Source of the DNA: ZC4RG30 sp963726085
GTDB lineage: Bacteria; Pseudomonadota; Gammaproteobacteria; Steroidobacterales; Steroidobacteraceae
Direction: 5' to 3'
DNA: 64,000 nt
NCBI GenBank assembly: GCA_963726085.1
Contig: CAVSAR010000002.1
Span: 496,001 to 560,000 of the forward strand
Every line of letters starts with the position of its first letter. The first letter of the stretch is position 1. The notes under the pieces are model-generated. The model worked only from the letters and a program-made list of their open reading frames with translations, was not told the DNA's origin and did not search any database. Positions 1 through 6,917 of this stretch are shown here, piece after piece. A program made the position numbers and the translations under genes.

Positions 1-909
1 CAACTGCGCCTGCCCCTGATGGTCAGCGAGACCGATCGCGAGCGACGCACCAATTTTACGGTGTCCATCGAGGCCGCCGAAGGGATTACCACCGGCATCT
101 CGGCCTACGACCGCGCGCACACGGTACGCACGGCGGTGGCGCCCAATGCGCGCCCGGAGCACCTGCGCCAGCCCGGGCATATCTTCCCGGTGATGGCGCA
201 GCCCGGTGGCGTGCTCACGCGTGCCGGGCATACCGAGGCGGGATGCGACCTGACGCGCCTGGCAGGATTCGAGCCGGCCGCAGTCATCGTCGAGATCATG
301 AACGACGACGGCACCATGGCGCGGCGTCCCCAGCTGGAGGCGTTTGCCCGGCTGCACGGACTGCGTATGGGCACGATCCGTGACCTGATCCGCTACCGCC
401 TGCGCACCGAGCGCACGGTCGAGCGCATTTCCGACCGCACGGTACAGACCGAGTTCGGCGAGTTTCGACTGCACTGCTATGAAGACCATGTGCACCGCGA
501 CCTGCACCTGGCGCTGGTACGCGGTTCCCTGGCCGGCCCGTCGCTGCCGCTGGTGCGGGTGCATGTTGCCGATACGCTGCGCGACCTGATCGGCGTGCGC
601 GGGGAGATACGCGCCTGGACATTGCGCGACGCGATGGAGCGCATTGCCGCCAGCGAATGCGGCGTGCTGGTGATCCTGCGTGAGCTGGAGTCGCCACGCG
701 CCCTTGCCGATGCGATCCAGGGACTGGCGCGCCAGGATTCCGCTGCAACGGCGACCCACACGGTGCTGCGCACCTATGGCATCGGGGCGCAGATCCTCAA
801 GGACCTGGGCGTGCGCCGCATGCGCGTGCTGTCGGCACCCAAGCAGCTGCAGGGCATCTCCGCCTTCGACCTGGAAGTCGCGGAGTACGTCGGCAGCGAT
901 CCAGACTGA
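1..909 (+). CDS. ribBA: RibBA-type 3,4-dihydroxy-2-butanone-4-phosphate synthase, 5' truncated, degenerate GTP cyclohydrolase II domain
   Basis: The frame is open from base 1, so the N-terminus, including the first acidic metal-binding loop of RibB, lies outside the window. The visible RibB part has PGHIFPVMAQPGGVLTRAGH and TEAGCDLTRLAGFEPAAVI, typical of DHBP synthase, which makes the four-carbon precursor of riboflavin from ribulose 5-phosphate. From about codon 150 a GTP cyclohydrolase II-like domain follows (FGEFRLHCYEDHVHRDLHLA, LPLVRVHVADTL, THTVLRTYGIGAQILKDLGV). Active RibA has a cysteine cluster for zinc just after the VRVH strand. Here that place reads ADTLRDLIGVRGE with no cysteine, so this half is probably not catalytic. 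That layout is known as RibBX in proteobacteria. The stop overlaps the ribH start (TGATG), so the two are probably translationally coupled. Confidence 0.93.
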   Translation, partial: QLRLPLMVSETDRERRTNFTVSIEAAEGITTGISAYDRAHTVRTAVAPNARPEHLRQPGHIFPVMAQPGGVLTRAGHTEAGCDLTRLAGFEPAAVIVEIMNDDGTMARRPQLEAFARLHGLRMGTIRDLIRYRLRTERTVERISDRTVQTEFGEFRLHCYEDHVHRDLHLALVRGSLAGPSLPLVRVHVADTLRDLIGVRGEIRAWTLRDAMERIAASECGVLVILRELESPRALADAIQGLARQDSAATATHTVLRTYGIGAQILKDLGVRRMRVLSAPKQLQGISAFDLEVAEYVGSDPD

Positions 910-1391
910 TGTCCAATCATCGCGTCACCGCGAGGGCCGGCATCAGCGCTCGTGGCCGGCAGGTGGCCGTGGTCGCCGCGCGTTTCAATGCCGAGATAGT
1001 CGACGCCATGGTCACCGGGGCGATCGCCGCGTGGGTACGCTATGACGGTGACCCCGAGGCATTGACGGTGGTGCGTACTCCCGGCGCCTTTGAACTGCCG
1101 CTGGCGGCGCGCAAGCTGGCCGCGACCGGGCGCTTTGACGCCATCGTCGCGCTGGGCTGCGTCATTCGCGGCGAAACGGCACATTTCGAGTTCGTGGCCG
1201 GCGAGGCGGCGCGCGGCATCGCCGAGGCGGCGCGCGACACCGGCGTCCCGGTGGCCTTTGGCGTGCTGACCACCGAGACCGTCGAGCAGGCGCTGGAGCG
1301 CGCGCACCCGGAACGCATGGACAAGGGCGGAGAAGCATTGGAATCGGTACTGGAGATGGTGCAGCTTCTGGAAGAGATCGGCGCGCCATGA
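909..1391 (+). CDS. ribH: 6,7-dimethyl-8-ribityllumazine synthase
   Basis: 160 residues, normal for lumazine synthase, which condenses 5-amino-6-ribitylamino-uracil with DHBP in the penultimate step of riboflavin synthesis. Visible signatures are AARFNAEIVDAMVTGA at the N-terminus, VRTPGAFELPLAARKLA (substrate loop), ALGCVIRGETAHFEFVAGEA (phosphate/DHBP site) and PVAFGVLTTETVEQALERA with the conserved E near the active-site edge. The ATG overlaps the ribBA stop and its own stop overlaps the nusB ATG, so ribBA-ribH-nusB-thiL reads as one tightly packed operon. This order is common in gammaproteobacteria. Confidence 0.96.
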   Translation: MSNHRVTARAGISARGRQVAVVAARFNAEIVDAMVTGAIAAWVRYDGDPEALTVVRTPGAFELPLAARKLAATGRFDAIVALGCVIRGETAHFEFVAGEAARGIAEAARDTGVPVAFGVLTTETVEQALERAHPERMDKGGEALESVLEMVQLLEEIGAP

Positions 1392-1831
1392 ATACTCCGG
1401 CGCCACGTGGTCGCGGCAATCCGCGCCGCGCGCTGGCGCGCAAGCTGGCGCTGCAGGCCCTGTACCGCTGGCAGCTCAACCCCTGCGAATGGCAGGACCT
1501 GGTGCGCGACTACGAGGAGGCCGAGGAGGCGCCGCGCACGGACCGCGAATTCTTCATCTCACTGGTGCAGTCCATCACCCAGGACCGGGCGGCACTGGAC
1601 GTGCAGCTGACCGGCTGGTGCGACCGGCCGGCAGAGCAGCTGGATCCGGTGGAGCACGCCGCATTGTGGATCGGCATGCAGGAACTGCGCGCGCATCCTG
1701 AAGTGCCATTCCGGGTCGTGATCAGTGAAGCGGTGGGACTGGCGCGACGCTTCGGTGCCACCGATGGTCACAAATTTGTCAACGCGGTGATGGACCGGGC
1801 GGCGCGCGAGCTGCGACCCGAGCAACACTGA
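1388..1831 (+). CDS. nusB: Transcription antitermination protein NusB
   Basis: 147-residue all-helical NusB, which with NusE/S10 binds boxA RNA in rRNA leaders and supports antitermination. The N-terminal RGNPRRALARKLALQALYRW matches the family's basic first helix, and the C-terminal half has VEHAALWIGMQEL, PEVPFRVVISEAVGLARRFG and the family end signature HKFVNAVMDRAA. The start codon overlaps the ribH stop in ATGA. The next gene begins 7 bp after the stop. No oddities. Confidence 0.95.
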   Translation: MNTPAPRGRGNPRRALARKLALQALYRWQLNPCEWQDLVRDYEEAEEAPRTDREFFISLVQSITQDRAALDVQLTGWCDRPAEQLDPVEHAALWIGMQELRAHPEVPFRVVISEAVGLARRFGATDGHKFVNAVMDRAARELRPEQH

Positions 1832-1838
1832 GTCGCCC

Positions 1839-2819
1839 GTGGCGCTCGGTGAATTTGACCTGATCGATCGCTACTTTCGCGTCGCGGACAGCTCGCAGGA
1901 GCGTCGCCGCGGCATAGTGCTGGGCATCGGCGATGACGCGGCGCTGCTGGAACCGCGCCCGGGCCAGCTGGTGGCAGCCCTCGATACGCTGGTGGAGGGT
2001 CGGCATTTCCCGCGCGATAGCGCGCCGCGCTCGATCGGGCATCGGGCCCTGGCCGCGAACTTAAGCGACCTGGCGGCGATGGGTGCGGCGCCTGCCTGGT
2101 ACCTGCTGGCACTGACACTGCCGCGCGTCGATGAGCAGTTTCTGGGCAAATTCGCCGCCGGCATGCTGCAGCTGGCAAGTGCACACGACATGGCGCTAGT
2201 CGGCGGCGATACCACTGCCGGTCCGCTGTCGGTTTCCGTGCAGGTGCTGGGCCATGTACCGCCAGGGGCGGCGCTGCTGCGCAGCGGGGCACTGCCCGGG
2301 GATCTGCTGTTTGTCAGTGGCTGGCCGGGCGAAGCGGCCGCGGGCCTGCAACTGGAACTGCAAGGTGCGGCCAGCCCCGGGTCCGGCGTGGCTGACACAC
2401 GCTTGCGCGAACGCTTCCTGTACCCGACGCCGCGCATCGGGCTGGGCATGGCGCTGCGCGGGCTGGCCAGTGCATGCATCGATGTGTCGGACGGACTGGC
2501 CGGTGATGCACTGAAGATCGCCGAGGCCAGCGGCTGCGGCGTGGCCATCGAGGCGCAACAGACACTGGTGTCGCCAGTATTGTTGGCGATGCCGGATCGC
2601 CAGCGCGCGCTGCGCGCGGCCCTGACCGGCGGGGATGACTACGAGCTGTGCTTCACGGTACCGGCCAACCGTCTGGCCGAATTGCCGCAGCGCCTGATTA
2701 ATGTCAAATGTCCGGTGACCTGCATCGGCGTGATGGAGCAGGCGCCGGGCTTGCGGGTGCGCGACCGTGGCCAGCCGGTGGGCTTTGCGCTGCAGTCATT
2801 TGACCACTTCCTGACCTGA
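1839..2819 (+). CDS. thiL: Thiamine-monophosphate kinase
   Basis: 326 residues, starting at GTG 7 bp downstream of nusB. ThiL phosphorylates thiamine monophosphate to the active cofactor thiamine diphosphate in the cytoplasm. The PurM/ThiL-like fold shows its metal and ATP signatures in order: GIGDDAALLEPRPG near residue 27, DTLVEGRHFPRD, NLSDLAAMGAAPAWYLLALT, GGDTTAGPLSVSVQVLG, IDVSDGLAGDALKIAEASG and TGGDDYELCFTVP. All acidic clusters expected for Mg-ATP are present. It is the last gene of the rib-nus-thi operon. pgpA, which often follows in relatives, is not here. Confidence 0.95.
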   Translation: MALGEFDLIDRYFRVADSSQERRRGIVLGIGDDAALLEPRPGQLVAALDTLVEGRHFPRDSAPRSIGHRALAANLSDLAAMGAAPAWYLLALTLPRVDEQFLGKFAAGMLQLASAHDMALVGGDTTAGPLSVSVQVLGHVPPGAALLRSGALPGDLLFVSGWPGEAAAGLQLELQGAASPGSGVADTRLRERFLYPTPRIGLGMALRGLASACIDVSDGLAGDALKIAEASGCGVAIEAQQTLVSPVLLAMPDRQRALRAALTGGDDYELCFTVPANRLAELPQRLINVKCPVTCIGVMEQAPGLRVRDRGQPVGFALQSFDHFLT

Positions 2820-2898
2820 ACAAGAGCCGCATCACAGTCGCTGCGCAGCTGCAACGCCTATCCTGCTCGGGACCACTCTTGCAGGTTCGTTCCGGTAC

Positions 2899-4212
2899 AT
2901 GGCAGCCAGCATCGCAAAAGACAAACGCGCGGCACCTCCGACGCCGGAGCGGGTCGGCAAGTACGTGATCGTGCGCGAAGTCGGTCGCGGCAGCACTGGC
3001 AATGTGTATCTCTCGCACGATCCGTATTACGGACGCGACGTGGCCATCAAGGTCTACCACAGCGCCGACGCCGGTGAACCGGAGAAGGCCCACGTTGCGC
3101 GCAAGATGTTCCTCTCCGAGGCGCACATGGTGGGCCTGTTGCAGCACCCGCAGCTGATGCCCATCTACGACGCGGGCGAAGAGGGTGGCCACTGCTATGT
3201 GGTTACCGAATACGTGCATGGCGCGCGCACCCTGGCTGCCTTCTGCAAGCCCGGGGACCTGCTGCGCGTCGACGTGGTGGTCGAGATAATCTACAAGTGT
3301 GCGCGGGCGCTGCAGTACGCGCATTCGCGCGGCGTGATCCATCGCGACATCAAGCCCTCCAACGTGCTGTACACGCAGGACGGCGACGTGCGCATCATCG
3401 ACTTTGGCATTGCGCTGGTGGCGGACTCCGAACTGTCGCGCATCGAGGGTATCGCCGGCAGCCCCAGCTACATGTCGCCCGAGCAGGTGCAGAGCCAGGA
3501 GCTGAGCAACCGCTCGGACCTGTACTCCCTGGGCGCGGTGATGTACGAGCTGCTGACCGGCACGCGGCCGTTTCGCGGCGGCAACCTCGCCAAGTTGATG
3601 CACCAGATCGTGTACGCCACGCCGGCACCCATCCACACCCAGCGCAAGGACATTCCCGAGGAGCTGGAAGATGTCGTGGCCATGGCCTTGCAGAAGGATC
3701 CCGAGAAGCGCTATCGCAGCGGCCTGGACTTTGCCGCCGCGCTGACCCGCGTGCACCAGAAGCTGCGGGCCAAGACCACGCAGATAGAGAAGTCCGAGCA
3801 GTTCGCCCTGCTGCGCCAGCTCAAGTTCTTCCATGACTTCTCGCAGGCGGAGATCTGGGAAGTGCTGCAGGCCAGCTCCTGGCAGGACCACGGGCCCCTG
3901 GACGAGATTATCCGTGAGGGGGACATGGAAGACCGGCTGTTCGTGGTGGTCTCTGGCAGCTGCACGGTGGAGCGCAATGGCCGGTTCATCGGCCGGCTCG
4001 AGACCGGCGATTGCTTTGGCGAGTCCAGCTACGTACCCGGGTCGCGACGCTCGGCCTCGGTGCGCGCCGAAGGCAATGTCACCCTGCTGAAGGTGGGTGC
4101 GACATTGCTCGAACAGGTGTCGCCGACCTGCCAGTTGCGGTTCAACCGTGTGTTCCTGCGCTCGTTGATCGAGCGGCTGCAGAAATCGGAGCAGGCGACA
4201 GCGCGCGGCTGA
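2899..4212 (+). CDS. Serine/threonine protein kinase with C-terminal cyclic-nucleotide-binding-like domain
   Basis: 437 residues. Residues 21-285 form a complete Hanks-type kinase: glycine loop GRGSTGNVYL (29-38), VAIKVY with catalytic Lys51, HRDIKPSNV with Asp150, DFG at 168-170 and GSPSYMSPEQ in the activation segment. After a basic linker, residues about 305-425 form a Crp/PKA-type beta-barrel: FVVVSGSCTVERNGRFIGRL, then GDCFGESSYVPGSRRSASVR, which has the GE (374-375) and Arg (383/384) positions of a phosphate-binding cassette. No transmembrane segment is visible, so it is probably cytosolic. Known cGMP-dependent kinases put the nucleotide domain N-terminal, so this order is the reverse. 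It stands alone between thiL and the ABC operon; its substrate is unknown. Confidence 0.9.
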   Translation: MAASIAKDKRAAPPTPERVGKYVIVREVGRGSTGNVYLSHDPYYGRDVAIKVYHSADAGEPEKAHVARKMFLSEAHMVGLLQHPQLMPIYDAGEEGGHCYVVTEYVHGARTLAAFCKPGDLLRVDVVVEIIYKCARALQYAHSRGVIHRDIKPSNVLYTQDGDVRIIDFGIALVADSELSRIEGIAGSPSYMSPEQVQSQELSNRSDLYSLGAVMYELLTGTRPFRGGNLAKLMHQIVYATPAPIHTQRKDIPEELEDVVAMALQKDPEKRYRSGLDFAAALTRVHQKLRAKTTQIEKSEQFALLRQLKFFHDFSQAEIWEVLQASSWQDHGPLDEIIREGDMEDRLFVVVSGSCTVERNGRFIGRLETGDCFGESSYVPGSRRSASVRAEGNVTLLKVGATLLEQVSPTCQLRFNRVFLRSLIERLQKSEQATARG

Positions 4213-4265
4213 TCAGGGATGATCGGCACCCTTAGGGGTCCGGTTGTCGCGAGGTCAGCGTTTCC

Positions 4266-5114
4266 TTGTTTTCCCACCTGTTTCGCTTTGCGCCCGCGCT
4301 GGTGCTGGCCGTGGCCGCGCACGCGGCCGCCGATGCCGCCCAGTCCGCGGCGCCGCAGCGCGTGCTGTCGCTGAACCTGTGTACCGACCAGCTGTTGATG
4401 GCCTTGTTGCCGCCGCAGCGCATCGTCTCCATCTCCTGGCTGTCACGCACCGAGGGCGACCCGGCGCTGCTGGCACTGGCCCGGCAGCTGCCCGTCAATC
4501 ACGGCAGCCCCGAGGAAGTCCTGGCCGCGCGGCCGGACCTGGTACTGGCCGGCAAATACACCACCGCCAATACGCGCGCGCTGCTGCACCGCGTGGGCAT
4601 CCCGGTGCTGGAAGTGGACGCGGTGACCGACTGGGAGGGGATCCGGCGCGTGACCTGGCAGGTGGCCACTGCGCTGGGCGCAGAAGCCAGGGCGCGCGAA
4701 TTGCTGGGCGCCATGGACGCGGACCTGGCGCAGCTGGCTCGCCAGCGGCCCGCGCAGCCGGTGCGTGTGATCGGCTGGGGCGGCGGGGCAGAGGACGTGC
4801 CCGGACGCGACACGCTGTTCAACACCATCCTGGAGACCGCCGGTGGCATCAACCTGGCGGCCCGCGACAACGGTCCGCGCTCATACGACCTCGAGCAGGT
4901 GCTGCTGGCGGACCCGCAAGTGGTGATGCGCGGCGCCGCTTACAGTGGCAAGCCGGCGTTGCGCAACTTCATCGCCATGCATCCGGTGCTGCGCGCGCGC
5001 CTGGGCACGCACATGCTCACCTATCCGGAAGCCGTCTATGGCTGCGGTGTGCCGCGCGCGTCCCGGGTGGCGCGTGACCTTGCAGTCACGCTGCGCGCCG
5101 CAAGCGCGCCATGA
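4266..5114 (+). CDS. Periplasmic substrate-binding protein of a cobalamin/iron-complex ABC transporter (BtuF/FhuD fold)
   Basis: 282 residues from a TTG start preceded by GAGGT at 4251-4255. The first about 22 residues (MFSHLFRFAPALVLAVAAHA) are a Sec signal peptide. The mature part follows the helical-backbone metal-receptor pattern: RVLSLNLCTDQLLMALLPPQ, LAARPDLVLAGKYTTANTRA, GIPVLEVDAVTDWEGIRRV, and a C-terminal lobe with DTLFNTILETAGGINLA. The following permease and ATPase confirm an importer. Cobalamin is the best guess, but heme or a siderophore cannot be excluded. Only 53 bp separate it from the upstream kinase, leaving no room for a cobalamin riboswitch. Its stop overlaps the permease ATG. 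Confidence 0.85.
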   Translation: MFSHLFRFAPALVLAVAAHAAADAAQSAAPQRVLSLNLCTDQLLMALLPPQRIVSISWLSRTEGDPALLALARQLPVNHGSPEEVLAARPDLVLAGKYTTANTRALLHRVGIPVLEVDAVTDWEGIRRVTWQVATALGAEARARELLGAMDADLAQLARQRPAQPVRVIGWGGGAEDVPGRDTLFNTILETAGGINLAARDNGPRSYDLEQVLLADPQVVMRGAAYSGKPALRNFIAMHPVLRARLGTHMLTYPEAVYGCGVPRASRVARDLAVTLRAASAP

Positions 5115-6097
5115 ACGCACATCGCAAACTGGTCCTGTGGCTGGGCGGCGGCGTGCTGCTGCTGGCGCTGCTGTCGCTGCTGACCGGGCGCTCCGGATTC
5201 ATGTTGCCTTCGGTGTTGCATGGCGACGCCCGATCGGTGGAGCTGGCGCGCCTGATTCTCGTGCAGCTGAGGTTGCCGCGCACGGTGCTGGCCATCCTGG
5301 TGGGCGCGACCCTGGGACTGTCCGGGGCGGTGCTGCAGGGACTCACGCGCAACCCGCTGGCCGATCCAGGCCTGCTGGGGGTGTCGGGAGGTGCCGCATT
5401 GGGCGCGGTAATCGCGCTGTACACCGGCATCGGCATGGCCTTCGCACTGGCGATTCCCGTGCTGGGACTGCTGGGGGCCCTGGGCGCCGCGACGCTGACG
5501 CTGGCGCTGGGCAGCGGTGGCGGGACGCTGGTCTTGATCCTGGCAGGGGCGGCGGTGTCCGGACTGATGCTGGCGGGCACGGCGCTGGTGCTGAACCTGG
5601 CGCCCAACCCGTACGCGGCCTTTGAGATTACCCACTGGATGCTGGGCTCGCTGGCCGATCGGGGCTGGGACCAGGTGTGGCTGACGGCGCCGTTCATTCT
5701 GGTGGGCGCGGGGTTGCTGCTGGGCACGGGGCGGGCGCTGGACGCACTGAGCCTGGGCGAACAGCAGGCGTCGAGTCTGGGCGTGAACCTGCCGCGACTG
5801 CGCCGCCGCGTGCTGATCGGGACCGCACTGGCGGTGGGGGCGGCCACCTCGGTCAGCGGCACCATTGGATTCATCGGCCTGGTGGCGCCGCACCTGGTAC
5901 GGCCCCTGGCAGCGCACCAGCCGGCGCGCGTGTTGTGGCCGTCGGCCCTGTGCGGTGCGTTGCTGCTGTTGCTTGCGGACGTGCTGACGCGCCTGCTGCC
6001 GCTGGACCGGGAACTGAACCTGGGTGTCTTGACGGGCCTGGTGGGCACGCCATTCTTCATCGCGCTGGTGTTGCGACTCAAGCGGATGTCGCCATGA
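5111..6097 (+). CDS. BtuC/FecCD-family ABC transporter permease
   Basis: 328 residues with about ten hydrophobic segments. Family signatures are LPRTVLAILVGATLGLSGAV, QGLTRNPLADPGLLGVSGGA in the ATPase-coupling part, and SGTIGFIGLVAPHLVRPL near residue 255, the L-loop region of BtuC/FhuB/FecD. It forms the membrane channel of the importer whose binding protein lies immediately upstream and whose ATPase lies downstream. Both junctions are ATGA overlaps, a strong sign of a single transcript with coupled translation. Confidence 0.92.
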   Translation: MNAHRKLVLWLGGGVLLLALLSLLTGRSGFMLPSVLHGDARSVELARLILVQLRLPRTVLAILVGATLGLSGAVLQGLTRNPLADPGLLGVSGGAALGAVIALYTGIGMAFALAIPVLGLLGALGAATLTLALGSGGGTLVLILAGAAVSGLMLAGTALVLNLAPNPYAAFEITHWMLGSLADRGWDQVWLTAPFILVGAGLLLGTGRALDALSLGEQQASSLGVNLPRLRRRVLIGTALAVGAATSVSGTIGFIGLVAPHLVRPLAAHQPARVLWPSALCGALLLLLADVLTRLLPLDRELNLGVLTGLVGTPFFIALVLRLKRMSP

Positions 6098-6864
6098 CCC
6101 GGATTGCGGCGCAATCCATACGCGTGCAGCGCGCCGGTCGCGTGATCCTGCACGACGTTAGCGTCAGTGCCGGCGCCGGAGAGTTTGTCGCGGTCATCGG
6201 ACCCAACGGTGCCGGCAAGTCGACGCTGCTGTCGGTGCTGGCAGGATTGCTGGCACCGGACCAGGGCAGCGTCAGCCTCGACAATCGCTCCCTGGCGCAG
6301 TACACGCCGCGCGAGTTGGCGCTGCAGCGCGCCTTCCTGCCGCAGAACCCGCGCTGCGACTGGCCGCTGCCGGTGCATCGCCTGGTGGGGCTGGGGCTGA
6401 CACCCACGCTGCCGGCATTCGGCGAGTTTTCCGCCGCCGACCTCGCGCGCATCGACAGTTCGGTTGCCGCCTGCGACCTCACCGCACAGCGCGACCAGCC
6501 AGTGACCACGCTGTCGGGCGGCGAATTGGCGCGCGCCATGCTGGCGCGCGCGCTGGTGGCCGATCCGGCCCTGCTGATCGTGGATGAGCCGCTGACCGGA
6601 CTTGATCCGCGCCATGCACAGGACGCCGCTCGTCGTCTGCAGCAACTGGCCGTGGAGCAGGGCAAGCTGGTGATTGCATCGATCCACGACCTCAACATCG
6701 CGTTGCGACGCGCCAGCCGGGTTTGGGCGTTGCGCGATGGGCGCCTGGCAGGCGACGGCGCGCCGGCTGAGGTGATCCGCCCGGCGCTGCTGCGCGAAAT
6801 ATTCGATGTCGAAGTCAGTATTTCCGGCACCGGCGCGCGCGCATTCGTCGACTTCTCTTCCTGA
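6094..6864 (+). CDS. ABC transporter ATP-binding protein (BtuD/FecE/HmuV type)
   Basis: 256 residues; the ATG at 6094 overlaps the permease stop. All nucleotide-binding motifs are intact: Walker A GPNGAGKSTLLSVLAG, Q-loop in QRAFLPQNPRCDWPLPV, signature TLSGGELARAMLARAL, Walker B ALLIVDEPLTGLDPRH and the switch histidine in VIASIHDLNIALRRA. It energises the BtuFC-like importer encoded just upstream. A longer frame exists upstream of this ATG, but that part is antiparallel noise inside the permease gene. Confidence 0.93.
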   Translation: MTRIAAQSIRVQRAGRVILHDVSVSAGAGEFVAVIGPNGAGKSTLLSVLAGLLAPDQGSVSLDNRSLAQYTPRELALQRAFLPQNPRCDWPLPVHRLVGLGLTPTLPAFGEFSAADLARIDSSVAACDLTAQRDQPVTTLSGGELARAMLARALVADPALLIVDEPLTGLDPRHAQDAARRLQQLAVEQGKLVIASIHDLNIALRRASRVWALRDGRLAGDGAPAEVIRPALLREIFDVEVSISGTGARAFVDFSS

Positions 6865-6917
6865 CCTGTGGGTTCCGTGGTTTAAGATGAACCGGGAAGG
6901 GAAGCAGGACGATCGTC

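Noticed and set aside
2704..3891. 395-residue minus-strand open frame opposite the first kinase
   Set aside because: High-GC shadow with His/Gln/Arg-rich composition; the plus strand encodes a complete kinase with all motifs.
4213..4265. Possible cobalamin riboswitch before the BtuF-like gene
   Set aside because: Only 53 bp are available and no B12-box-like sequence was seen; a cobalamin riboswitch needs about 200 nt.
5086..6687. 533-residue minus-strand open frame opposite the ABC importer
   Set aside because: Composition is Gln/Arg/His-biased noise, and the sense strand holds a coherent three-gene transporter with overlapping starts and stops.
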